A stretch of 33,630 nt of DNA, from NCBI GenBank assembly GCA_013823245.1, contig PNLU01000025.1, forward strand, positions 1 through 33,630, given 5' to 3'. Every line of letters begins with the position of its first letter. The first letter of the stretch is position 1. Positions 8,959 to 17,216 of this stretch are shown here, piece after piece. The notes beneath the pieces are model-generated. The model made no database searches. It was given only the letters and a program-made list of their open reading frames with translations, and was not told the origin of the DNA. Position numbers and translations under genes: made by a program. Source of the DNA: Alcanivorax sp. (GTDB taxonomy: Bacteria; Pseudomonadota; Gammaproteobacteria; Pseudomonadales; Alcanivoracaceae).

Positions 8959-10614
8959 TCAGCGGGGCGGCGCCTCATTCAGCGCCCTGTGCACGGCGGC
9001 ATCACGATCATAGACATCCCGGACATAATACACCTGCCCGTCGGCCTCCACCCACGCTGTCCAATAGAGCAGGTGGACCGGCACCGGGCGCCCCAGACGC
9101 ACGGTGGTCTCCGCGCCTTGGTCCAGCGTCCGGCGAATTTGTTCCCGGGACATGACCTGCGGTCGCCCCGGGCCGCCGAGCAGCCATTCCGTCAGCCCCA
9201 CCGGGTCACTGACACGAATACAGCCTGAACTGGCCGCGCGGTCCTCGCGGGCAAAGAGCCCGCGCGCCGGCGTATCATGCAGGTAGACATTGTGCGAGTT
9301 GGGGAACATGAACTTGGCCTGGCCCAGCGCATTACGAGGGCCAGGCGACTGACGCAGCCGGTAGGGGAAGTTGCGCGGTCCCAGCGCCTGCCAGTCCACC
9401 GTGGCCGGATCGATGCGCTGCTCCTGTGCGCCCCAGCCGCGCAGCACCTGAAAACCCATATCGCTCAGATAGTTGGGGTCGCGACGAATTTGCGGCAACT
9501 GGTCCTGCACCGCCAGCGAGTGGGGCACCTCCCAGGAGGGATTCAGCACCAGATAGGTCATGCGGCCGGAGAACACCGGCGTGCGGCGGTAAGGGCGCCC
9601 CACCACCACGCGCTGGCGCATCACTTCCTCGCCACCGGACATCACGGTCATGAAGAAGCCAGCGATGTTCACCAGGATATGCTCATCGCCCAGGTCCGAA
9701 GGCAACCAGCGCCAGCGTTCCATGTTGACCCGCAGCTGCTCGATACGATCCTCGGGTGAAACATTCAGCGCTTCCAGGGTGCGAGCCCCCACCACAGCAT
9801 CCGCCTCCAGCCCGTGCCGGCGCTGGAAGCGCCGCACCGCTGCCGCCAGCGGCGCGTCGAACAGTATCTGTTCACCCTCCGCGTCGTCACTCAGATCGTT
9901 GAGCTCCAGCAAGCGCTGCCGCAGGGCCGCAACCCTTTCGCCCCGATCGCCCTCGCGCAACGTCGGGCCGGCGGGCACCGGTGTCCATTGGCCGCTGAGC
10001 AGGCTGCGCTGCAAGGCCAGCCTTTCACGCAAGGCCTCATAGGCCGGTTGCGGGGGCAGAAAGCCGGCCAGCACACGGGCCGGTGTGCCCACATCGCCCC
10101 GCGCGGCCTGCTCCAGATCCGCGATCAGCCCGGTATCCGCACGGCCCAGAAACCAGCCCGGGTCCACCCGGGTCGGATCGACCTTGCCGTCCGCATAGTG
10201 TTTGGCCAGCAACAGAAAGGCATCCGAGGCCAGCAACTCGGCATCAGTCACCACGCGGCTGTCGCGCTGCGATGCAGGCTGTGAGGCCAGCTGCGCCAGC
10301 ACCGTCTCCAGCGCGGCCAGGTGATACTGCCCGGGCAGCAAGCCTTCGCGCTCTGCCGCCGCAATGGCGGCGGGCAGCCCGGTCAGTGCCTCGCGCGGCG
10401 TTGTGTCATCGAACCAGATGGGCCGATATCCCCGGGCTTCGTAAAAGCGCTGCAATACGGCAGCGGCATAAAGTCGCTCGCCCCCTGCCTCCAGTTCACC
10501 GGGGGCCTGAAGCACTTCCAGACGGTGGCGGATGCGCTCGGTCACCTCCGCCGGAGCCAGTGTCGGCACCAGCCACAATCCGAGTAATACGAGCCACACC
10601 GACATCCGCTGCAT
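8959..10614 (-). CDS. ldtD: periplasmic L,D-transpeptidase, LdtD/YcbB type
   Basis: The 551-residue protein forms 3-3 (mDAP-mDAP) cross-links in peptidoglycan. It has a signal peptide (MQRMSVWLVLLGLWLVPTLA), a scaffold region resembling the YcbB N-terminal domain (YEARGYRPIWF), a peptidoglycan-binding fold (GDRGERVAALRQRLLELN through RRFQRRHGLEADAVVG), and a YkuD catalytic domain. Catalytic residues visible are H446 in YLHDTP and nucleophile C465 in SSGCIRV, matching the HxxDTP...S(S/H)GCxR pattern of the YcbB branch. The start chosen is the ATG at 10614, with GAGGA 8 bases upstream; a TTG at 10629 also opens the frame. It follows the mscS-type gene by 27 bases and precedes the M15 peptidase gene by 57, so all three are probably one transcript. 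YcbB proteins usually have about 600 residues. Confidence 0.93.
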   Translation of the reverse strand: MQRMSVWLVLLGLWLVPTLAPAEVTERIRHRLEVLQAPGELEAGGERLYAAAVLQRFYEARGYRPIWFDDTTPREALTGLPAAIAAAEREGLLPGQYHLAALETVLAQLASQPASQRDSRVVTDAELLASDAFLLLAKHYADGKVDPTRVDPGWFLGRADTGLIADLEQAARGDVGTPARVLAGFLPPQPAYEALRERLALQRSLLSGQWTPVPAGPTLREGDRGERVAALRQRLLELNDLSDDAEGEQILFDAPLAAAVRRFQRRHGLEADAVVGARTLEALNVSPEDRIEQLRVNMERWRWLPSDLGDEHILVNIAGFFMTVMSGGEEVMRQRVVVGRPYRRTPVFSGRMTYLVLNPSWEVPHSLAVQDQLPQIRRDPNYLSDMGFQVLRGWGAQEQRIDPATVDWQALGPRNFPYRLRQSPGPRNALGQAKFMFPNSHNVYLHDTPARGLFAREDRAASSGCIRVSDPVGLTEWLLGGPGRPQVMSREQIRRTLDQGAETTVRLGRPVPVHLLYWTAWVEADGQVYYVRDVYDRDAAVHRALNEAPPR

Positions 10615-10641
10615 CGTATTTGTCCTCAATCGTTCGCGCCG

Positions 10642-12972
10642 TCAATCATCGGCGTCATCAAAATCACCACGCTCAACCGGATTGGTCTTGCTCCGGTCCG
10701 GGCCGCCTTTATCGCGCGAGCCAGGCAGGGCTTTGGGTTGCTGGATCTGTACCGGCGCCGGCGGTGCACTGCCATCCTTGTCCTGGCCAAAATACAGCGT
10801 CATGTGCGGGAACGGAATCTCGACGCCTGCCGCGTCCAGATGACGTTTCACCAGACGATTATAGGCACGCCCCACCGCCCACTGCACACCCGGTAGCGTC
10901 TTGATGCGCACGCGGATATCCACCGAGCTGTCGCCCAGTGCGGTAACGCCATGCACTTCCAGTTCGCCCAGAATCTTCGCGCGTTGCTCTTCGTCACTGA
11001 TCAGTTCATCGAAGGCATCACGCAGCAGGCCGATCACTTCATCCGTGTCCTCACGATAGGCCACACCGTAGACGCCCACATGGTAGGCAAACTCGCGCAT
11101 ATAGTTGGCCACGGTATCCACGGACGAAAATGGTATCAGGTGATAGGTCCCGGACAGATCACGAATACCCAGCGAACGGATGGTGAGTTTTTCCGCCGTG
11201 CCGGTAACGCCGCCTGCGGTCACGATATCGCCAGCATTGATGGCATTCTCCAACTGGATGAACACCCCGGTAATCACATCCTGCACCAGCTTCTGCGCAC
11301 CAAAACCGATTGCCAGACCCAGTACCCCGGCGCCAGCAATCAGCGGGCCGATATTGATGCCGATTTCCGACAGGATGATCATCGCCGTCATGACCACCAG
11401 CACCACCGCCACCGCGTTGCGGAAAATCGTCAACAGTGTGCGCTCACGGGCGCTGGGCTCACCCGCTCCGGTATCCGGGTTAAGCCTTTGCTCGATCCAG
11501 CTGGCCAGGCCGATCCACAGCAGCGACGCCACCAGCAGGATAATCAGCACACTGATCAGTGCACCCACAGCGTGCGTGCCCGCATCCGAGGCCAGCCAGA
11601 CCCCCACGTTGAACAGCCCCCAGGCGTTGATCACCACCAGCGACACCACACCGATAATCAGCAGACGCATGGTACGCAGGGCACGCGGTACAAAACCGTT
11701 CAGGCGGTTCTCCAGCATCGGAAAGCGCTGTCGCGTCTCTTCCGGCAGCACCAGCTGCCGGCTGATCACCCGTGTCAGCACCAGCGAAGCAAAAGCACCG
11801 ATACCGATGGCCGCCAACGTTTGCACTGTGGCGGACAACATCGCGGGCAGCGCCGTTTCGGGGTGCAGCAGGGTCACGATGCCCAGCGCCGCCACGTAAC
11901 CAATAGCCAGCAGATGCCAACTGCGCGCCAGCATACCCAGAGCCACACGCGACACCGCCATGTCGGCGCGATTGGCCCGCGCCTGTAATGCCGCAGAGAC
12001 CTGATCGCGGTTCTGCATAATCACGGCCAGAGCGTAAACAAACGCCAACCCCATGATCACCAGCGTCACCATACGCCCCAGTGCTGGCGAAATATTGAAG
12101 TTGATCATTGGCACCACCAGAAGCACCCCGTAGCCGATGAAACCGCTAAGGCGAGCCAGCCACGCGTTCCAGTAGGCCGCGTCTTCGGCAGGAATAGGCA
12201 GCAACCGCAGACTGTCATCACGCGAAGCAAACAGGGTACGCAGGGCAACCTTGAAGACTTCGATCAGCAGGAAAGCGTTAAGGAACAGGGATTCGCGGGC
12301 ATCCATTTCGCCCATGTCACCAATCGCGAACAGCGCCACCAGGTAGCCCCCGACCCAGGCCAGCACCACGACCAGCAGATCGAGCACCGAAGCGCTGATA
12401 ATCCCGACACCGCGCCGAATCAGATTGGGATCGGTGCGCACCCAGCGATTGGCGCGGCCAAACAACGGGCGTGCCAGCCAGCGCAACAGGAAGAAAAGAA
12501 CCACTGTGGCCAGAATGACCAACCCCAGGTTGCCCAGGGCACGGCCGACCTCTGCGATATTGATCGCGCCCCGGGTACTGCCGAGCGCCGTCACCGCATC
12601 AACCCCACCGGAAAATTCACTCACCAGCCCCTGGGCAAAACCCTGGGTACTGTTGGCGATGCGTCGCGCCAGCGACACCTGATCCGGCGCCTGGCCGCTG
12701 GGGGCCAACACCATGTCAGCCTCTTCAATTACCACCTCGGGCACCGAGATATCACCACCGGCAAGGCGCTCAAGCTCGGCAATCAGTTCGTCGCGCCGCT
12801 GATCATCGGCCAGTATGTCCGCAAGTGCTCGGTAAGCTGACGTTTCCCGGGTTTCGGCCACCGCGCTGTGAGGCCAGGACACCATGATACTGAACATGAG
12901 CGCGACACAGACGACCCACATCATGCGCCAGTTGAGACGTTGCGAGACACCCGAAACCCGGGAAGCATCCAT
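10642..12972 (-). CDS. MscS-family mechanosensitive channel, large multi-helix (YbiO-like) type
   Basis: This channel of about 776 residues has a predicted signal peptide (ends near WPHSAVAE), a periplasmic segment of about 90 residues, about ten hydrophobic helices, then the MscS core. The pore helix is rich in Gly/Ala (LIAGAGVLGLAIGFGAQKLV) and runs into QDVITGVFIQLENAINAGDIV, the hallmark of the beta domain, then NYMREFAYHVGV and FPHMTLYFGQ in the vestibule. Size and layout resemble E. coli YbiO (741 residues) rather than MscS (286). It would open on hypo-osmotic shock. The tail after residue 735 is charged and likely disordered. The start at 12972 has GGAG 6 bases upstream; ATGs at 12990 and 12984 and a GTG at 13035 are alternatives. 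First gene of the proposed mscS-ldtD-M15 operon. Confidence 0.92.
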   Translation of the reverse strand: MDASRVSGVSQRLNWRMMWVVCVALMFSIMVSWPHSAVAETRETSAYRALADILADDQRRDELIAELERLAGGDISVPEVVIEEADMVLAPSGQAPDQVSLARRIANSTQGFAQGLVSEFSGGVDAVTALGSTRGAINIAEVGRALGNLGLVILATVVLFFLLRWLARPLFGRANRWVRTDPNLIRRGVGIISASVLDLLVVVLAWVGGYLVALFAIGDMGEMDARESLFLNAFLLIEVFKVALRTLFASRDDSLRLLPIPAEDAAYWNAWLARLSGFIGYGVLLVVPMINFNISPALGRMVTLVIMGLAFVYALAVIMQNRDQVSAALQARANRADMAVSRVALGMLARSWHLLAIGYVAALGIVTLLHPETALPAMLSATVQTLAAIGIGAFASLVLTRVISRQLVLPEETRQRFPMLENRLNGFVPRALRTMRLLIIGVVSLVVINAWGLFNVGVWLASDAGTHAVGALISVLIILLVASLLWIGLASWIEQRLNPDTGAGEPSARERTLLTIFRNAVAVVLVVMTAMIILSEIGINIGPLIAGAGVLGLAIGFGAQKLVQDVITGVFIQLENAINAGDIVTAGGVTGTAEKLTIRSLGIRDLSGTYHLIPFSSVDTVANYMREFAYHVGVYGVAYREDTDEVIGLLRDAFDELISDEEQRAKILGELEVHGVTALGDSSVDIRVRIKTLPGVQWAVGRAYNRLVKRHLDAAGVEIPFPHMTLYFGQDKDGSAPPAPVQIQQPKALPGSRDKGGPDRSKTNPVERGDFDDADD

Positions 12973-13069
12973 AGAAAACTCCATCGCCATTTCACATCGT
13001 TCCCCAGCATAGAAAGGGATGTCGCGCGATACCACCCGATAGAGGTTTCAGTTCGAAACAGAACGAAAA

Positions 13070-13139
13070 AAAAGGAAAAATAAAACGCTGCGCCGTGATG
13101 CTTGCGTGAAAAACGGCGAATTAAAAACCAGCACGGCGC
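13070..13139 (-). terminator. possible intrinsic terminator of the cation transporter gene
   Basis: Read on the minus strand, GCGCCGTG (13139-13132) can pair with CACGGCGC (13097-13090) around a 34-base loop. A T-rich tract follows (TTTTATTTTT, then a second T run). It lies 10 bases after the transporter stop and before the mscS-type gene. The long loop makes the call moderate. Confidence 0.4.
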
Positions 13140-13148
13140 CGCACCCCT

Positions 13149-14066
13149 TTACTGCAAGGCAATCGGTGCCGCCAGGGTCTCATCGGCGGTGAAGACCACA
13201 TCCGCCACGGTAATGCGATGCACACGCCGCACCGCCTCATACACCCGATGATAGGCAGCATCGAGCTCACCCAGGGTATGCAGTGCATAATCTTCCGGCA
13301 GCACCACATGCACCGTGACATACAACATGCGTCCCGGGCGCACCATGCGCACATACAGCGCCTGCACGGGCAATCCGGACAGGGCGTCTTCAATGGCGGC
13401 ACGCACCGGCACGGCCACCGACGCCGGCGGCGCGCGGTTGAGCAATTCCATGATGGCGCGTGACGCCATGCGAATCGGCACACTCAGGCACAGCAGGACC
13501 ACCAGCAACACCAGCACCGCATCCACATAGGGCACCAGCGGGTACCACCCCAGCCAGCGGAACAGCGGCACCAGACAGAAGGCACCCAGCACGGCAGTGG
13601 AAATCAGGCTGTTCACCAGCCAGTTTTCGAAATCGGCACGCACCAGGGGGCTGCGCACATGACGCCGCGTACGATGCATCATCCAGGCCGTCAGGGAGCA
13701 CGCCGTGGTGGCGAAGGCGGCATAGACAATCGCCATCCCGGCGGCAATCTCGCGGCCGCCGGTCAGCAGGGTCATCACGGCATCCACCAGCGCCACGCCG
13801 GAGATGCCCAGAATCAGCAGCCCCTTGCCCGCATTCACCAGTGACTCGAAATAGGCATAGCCGTAGGGGAAACGCTCATCATCCGGCCCGGCCGCCAGCG
13901 CGCCCACGCGCACCGTGATCAGCGCCACCATGAAGTAGGTCAGGTTGAACAGGCCGTCCAGCAGAATGGCCCGCGACCCGGAGCCCATGGCGGCGGTCAC
14001 GCCGACCACACCCAGCAACAACGCCATCACCGCCGACAGTACCAGCGCCCCGCGTTCGGTCTTCAT
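13149..14066 (-). CDS. cation diffusion facilitator (CDF) family transporter homologue with altered metal site
   Basis: This 305-residue protein has six hydrophobic helices and a cytoplasmic C-terminal domain (about residues 210-300), the layout of YiiP/FieF metal/proton antiporters. Helix 2 reads AILLDGLFNLTYF. D37 matches the first ligand position of YiiP (D45), but N41 replaces the second (D49). In helix 5 (ADFENWLVNSL), N148 and N152 stand where YiiP has H153 and D157. The loop after helix 2 (DDERFPYGYAYFES) lacks the usual HxxGH-type histidine. Fold and family are clear; transport of zinc or iron is therefore doubtful, and the cargo is unknown. The frame extends upstream to 14681, but the ATG at 14066 has GGAG 6 bases ahead and begins at the conserved first helix. 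Confidence 0.85.
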   Translation of the reverse strand: MKTERGALVLSAVMALLLGVVGVTAAMGSGSRAILLDGLFNLTYFMVALITVRVGALAAGPDDERFPYGYAYFESLVNAGKGLLILGISGVALVDAVMTLLTGGREIAAGMAIVYAAFATTACSLTAWMMHRTRRHVRSPLVRADFENWLVNSLISTAVLGAFCLVPLFRWLGWYPLVPYVDAVLVLLVVLLCLSVPIRMASRAIMELLNRAPPASVAVPVRAAIEDALSGLPVQALYVRMVRPGRMLYVTVHVVLPEDYALHTLGELDAAYHRVYEAVRRVHRITVADVVFTADETLAAPIALQ

Positions 14067-14093
14067 GTGCGTCTCCACCGGGTTAACGGCGCC

Positions 14094-14102
14094 ATCATAG
14101 CA
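14094..14102 (-). promoter_or_regulatory. predicted extended -10 promoter of the cation transporter gene
   Basis: On the minus strand, TGC directly precedes TATGAT (14099-14094, 5 of 6 to consensus), forming an extended -10 element. It would place the start site about 20 bases before the ATG at 14066. No good -35 hexamer is visible, which is usual for this promoter type. Confidence 0.4.
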
Positions 14103-14186
14103 AGCCGAACTTGAGATTGCCGGGCCGGTCATAGAGGCATAGGATGACATCACTTTGATGTCCTGATCCCGAACCGGAACCCGACC

Positions 14187-14588
14187 GTGACCGCCACTTC
14201 GCAGCCTGTTGTACAGGATCGACTGCACATCGCCCCGGCGCCTGCCCGGCATACGTCGCGTGTGTGGCGTGTCTGGCGCAGTCTGTGGCTGCTGCTGATC
14301 CTGCCTGGCCTCCTGTCGGCGGGGACTGCCCGGGCGCTGGATCTGGATGGCCCCACCGGCCAGCACAGCGTGGACGTTCCCGCGCTGGCTCTGGTCCGCG
14401 ATCTGCCCGGTCATCTTCTGTCGCCGTCGTCTCATGACGCCGACGACACACCGGCCCTGATCACCGCCCACGCTGCCCGGCATCACTTGCCGCGCGCCGA
14501 GGTCGCCCCCCTGCCCGCCGCACCCGCGCGGCGGCGTCATATCGAGCAACACCCGGGCCATCCGCGCGCCCCACCCTCCCTGATCTGA
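14187..14588 (+). CDS. small hypothetical protein with predicted signal peptide, upstream of secDF
   Basis: I do not recognise this protein of 133 residues. It starts with GTG and a weak ribosome site. A basic segment (RHTSRVWRVWR) precedes the hydrophobic stretch SLWLLLILPGLLSAG and TARA, a plausible signal-peptidase site near residue 50. The remaining 80 or so residues are rich in His, Pro, Ala and Arg, with no cysteine. Third codon positions are strongly G/C, like the neighbouring genes, which argues for real coding. It lies on the same strand as secDF, ending 86 bases before it, and diverges from the cation transporter. The N-terminus is uncertain; an internal GTG before the basic segment is an alternative. 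It could also be non-coding leader DNA. Confidence 0.5.
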   Translation: MTATSQPVVQDRLHIAPAPARHTSRVWRVWRSLWLLLILPGLLSAGTARALDLDGPTGQHSVDVPALALVRDLPGHLLSPSSHDADDTPALITAHAARHHLPRAEVAPLPAAPARRRHIEQHPGHPRAPPSLI

Positions 14589-14674
14589 TCGACCACACCG
14601 ACACAGGACAGCCTGACGCCCGGCATCACCGCGCGCGGCTGTTGCACTGAACTGCTGATCAGACAGGACAACAC

Positions 14675-17155
14675 ATGTCATCTTTCTATTCCCGGGTCAT
14701 CGCCTACGGGCTGGTGATCCTGCTCGGGCTCGGCGCGGTATTGCCGTCGCTGCTGCCGGAGTCCGCCCGCAACACCCTGCCCGACGTCTGGGCCGAACGA
14801 CACATCAATCTGGGTCTCGACCTGCGCGGCGGCTCACACCTGCTGCTGGAGGTGGACACCGACCGCCTGGCCGGCGAACAACTGCTGCAACTTGCCCTGG
14901 CCCTGGGCCAGCAACTGGACGAGGCCGGGCTGCGCCACAGCCGCCCGACCCTGAACGACGACGGCAGCGTGGGCCTGCGCCTGAGCGCCCTGGCAGATCA
15001 GGACATGGCGCTGCAACAGGCCCAGCGACTGGCCCGCGACCAGCGGCCCACGGCGTTCAACGTCACCCAGGAGGGTTCGCAACTGACGCTCACCGCCACC
15101 TACGCCTGGCGCGAAGCCCTGACCCGCGACGCCGTGGACCGCAGCCTGGAGGTGGTGCGCCGTCGCATGGATGAAACCGGCGTGGTGGAACCGCTGATCA
15201 CCCGCCAGGGCAGCCGGGGCGTGCTGGTGCAGATGCCCGGCGTCACCGACCCGGGCGAGATAAAGCGCCTGCTGGGCCGCACGGCGGTCATGACCTTTCA
15301 TCTGGTGGCCGACCAGAGCGGCGTCGGGGTTCAGGAACTGCCTGACCGGCAAGGCCTGCACTATTACCCGGTGCAGCGCACGGCGCTGCTGAAAGGCGAG
15401 CATCTCGAAGATGCCCGGTTGGGATTCGATGACCGCACCGGCGAGCCACTGGTCACCTTCCGCCTGAACAAGGCGGGCGCGCAACGCTTCGGCGACATCA
15501 CCCGCGCCAACGTCGGCCGCGCTTTTGCGGTGGTGCTGGATGGCCAGGTGATTACGGCACCGGTGATCCGTACCGCCATCACCGGCGGTCATGGGCAGAT
15601 CAGCGGTGGCTTCACCAGCAGCGAGGCCAGCGAACTGGCGCTGCTGTTGCGCAGTGGCGCCCTGCCCGCACCACTGACGGTGGTGGAAGAACGCACCGTG
15701 GGCCCCGACCTGGGCAGCGATGCGATCCAGATGGGTGTCACCACCGGGTTGCTCGGCGCGGCCCTGGTGCTGGGCTTCATGCTGGTGATTTACGGCCGCT
15801 GGGGCCTGATTGCCAACACCGCCCTGGTGCTCAATGTGCTGCTGACACTGGGCCTGCTCGGGCTGCTCGGCGCCACCCTGACGTTGCCCGGCATCGCCGG
15901 ATTGATCCTCAGCATCGGCATGGCGGTGGACGCCAATATCCTCATCAATGAGCGCATCCGTGAAGAAACCCGACGCGGCCGCCGTGCGCTGAGCGCCCTC
16001 AACGCCGGTTTCGATCGCGCCTTCGGCACCATCGTTGATGCCAGCGTGACCACGCTGATCGCTGTCAGTCTGCTGTTCATGTTCGGCAGCGGGCCGATTC
16101 GCGGTTTTGCCGTCACCATGGGCGCCGGGTTGCTGGTGTCCATGTTCACCGCCGTGGGCGTCACACGGTTGCTGATGACCGCCACCGTACGCCGCCGCCC
16201 GAGCGCGCCACTGACCCTGCCGGAGCGGGGCTGGTTGACGCGCTTCCATGAGGACCGCCCATTGGGCTTCATGAAGGTGCGCAGCGCCGGACTGTTGCTG
16301 TCGATCCTGTTGTCACTGGCCTCCGTCGGGCTGTTGTTTTCACCCGGGCTGAATCAGGGCATCGACTTCCGGGGCGGCACGGCCATTGAAGTGCATACCG
16401 ACGCCGGCACCGCCATCGAACCCTTGCGTGCAGCCTTGCTCGAAGCGGGCGTCACCGAGGCCAGCCTGCAACAGTTTGGCGATGCCGGGCAGTATCGGGT
16501 GCGACTGCCTGCGGGCAGCGACAACAGCCGCATCGACACCGTGCAAACCGCCCTGCGCAGCGTCGCGCCCGATGCTGATTTTCCGAAGGTGGATAATGTC
16601 GGCCCCAGTGTCAGCGGCCAGTTTCTGGAAACCAGTCTGCTCGCCGTGCTGCTGGCGGGCGGCGGCATGTTCGCGTATCTGCGGCTGCGCTTCGCCGCGC
16701 CTTTCGCCACCGCCGCCATGGCCACCCTGGCCCTGGATCTGACCAAGACGTTCGGTTTCCTGGCGCTCACCAGCATCGAGTTCAACCTGACCGCCATCGC
16801 CGCCCTGCTGGCGCTGATCGGTTATTCGGTGAATGACAAGGTGGTGGTGTTCGACCGCATGCGCGAACAACTGGCACAGACGCCGGACATGCCGTTGGGA
16901 ACACTGATCAACCGCTGCCTGACCGGCACGCTGACGCGCACCCTGTTCACCTCGGCAACGACGTTTCTGGCCCTGTTGCCGATGGCCATCGCCGGAGGCG
17001 ATGCGGTGTCGAGTTTTGCCTTGCCGATGCTGTTTGGCATTGTCGTGGGCACCGGCTCGTCGATCTTTATTGCCGCGCCTCTGGTGCTGCGTCTGGGTAA
17101 ACACCGACTGAAGCAGGACCGCGAGGCCGCCGCAGCATTGATGGATATGCCCTGA
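14675..17155 (+). CDS. secDF: fused SecD-SecF protein translocase subunit (RND-type)
   Basis: In this single chain of 826 residues, the SecD half (to about residue 520) carries LGLDLRGGSHLLLEVD near residue 45, a periplasmic P1 region, FTSSEASELALLLRSGALPAPL and five further helices. The SecF half carries GIDFRGGTAIEV near residue 562, VGPSVSGQFLETSL, and TM segments ending at LVLRLGK. SecDF uses the proton gradient to help pull exported proteins through SecYEG. Gammaproteobacteria normally have separate secD and secF genes beside yajC; here they are fused and yajC is absent, so this is probably a second, divergent copy (inference). The chain is shorter than E. coli SecD plus SecF (about 940 residues). 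The ATG at 14675 has AGGA 6 bases upstream. Confidence 0.93.
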   Translation: MSSFYSRVIAYGLVILLGLGAVLPSLLPESARNTLPDVWAERHINLGLDLRGGSHLLLEVDTDRLAGEQLLQLALALGQQLDEAGLRHSRPTLNDDGSVGLRLSALADQDMALQQAQRLARDQRPTAFNVTQEGSQLTLTATYAWREALTRDAVDRSLEVVRRRMDETGVVEPLITRQGSRGVLVQMPGVTDPGEIKRLLGRTAVMTFHLVADQSGVGVQELPDRQGLHYYPVQRTALLKGEHLEDARLGFDDRTGEPLVTFRLNKAGAQRFGDITRANVGRAFAVVLDGQVITAPVIRTAITGGHGQISGGFTSSEASELALLLRSGALPAPLTVVEERTVGPDLGSDAIQMGVTTGLLGAALVLGFMLVIYGRWGLIANTALVLNVLLTLGLLGLLGATLTLPGIAGLILSIGMAVDANILINERIREETRRGRRALSALNAGFDRAFGTIVDASVTTLIAVSLLFMFGSGPIRGFAVTMGAGLLVSMFTAVGVTRLLMTATVRRRPSAPLTLPERGWLTRFHEDRPLGFMKVRSAGLLLSILLSLASVGLLFSPGLNQGIDFRGGTAIEVHTDAGTAIEPLRAALLEAGVTEASLQQFGDAGQYRVRLPAGSDNSRIDTVQTALRSVAPDADFPKVDNVGPSVSGQFLETSLLAVLLAGGGMFAYLRLRFAAPFATAAMATLALDLTKTFGFLALTSIEFNLTAIAALLALIGYSVNDKVVVFDRMREQLAQTPDMPLGTLINRCLTGTLTRTLFTSATTFLALLPMAIAGGDAVSSFALPMLFGIVVGTGSSIFIAAPLVLRLGKHRLKQDREAAAALMDMP

Positions 17156-17180
17156 TAATTTCTGGAAGTGTCGAGTCAGT

Positions 17181-17213
17181 GGTGGTGGGCGCAGGCTTTC
17201 TGCGCCCACCACC
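17181..17213. terminator. strong hairpin between convergent secDF and fic genes
   Basis: A perfect 14-base-pair stem is formed by 17181-17194 and 17200-17213 (GGTGGTGGGCGCAG with its complement) around the loop GCTTT. It starts 26 bases after the secDF stop and ends 4 bases before the fic stop. There is no T run on either side, so it may be a bidirectional terminator lacking the U tract or an mRNA 3'-end stabiliser. Confidence 0.55.
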
Positions 17214-17216
17214 CCT

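Noticed and set aside
14067-14681. N-terminal extension of the cation transporter frame
   Set aside because: The upstream 205 codons have no transporter similarity and cover the transporter's own promoter and the divergent small gene; the ATG at 14066 has a good ribosome site.
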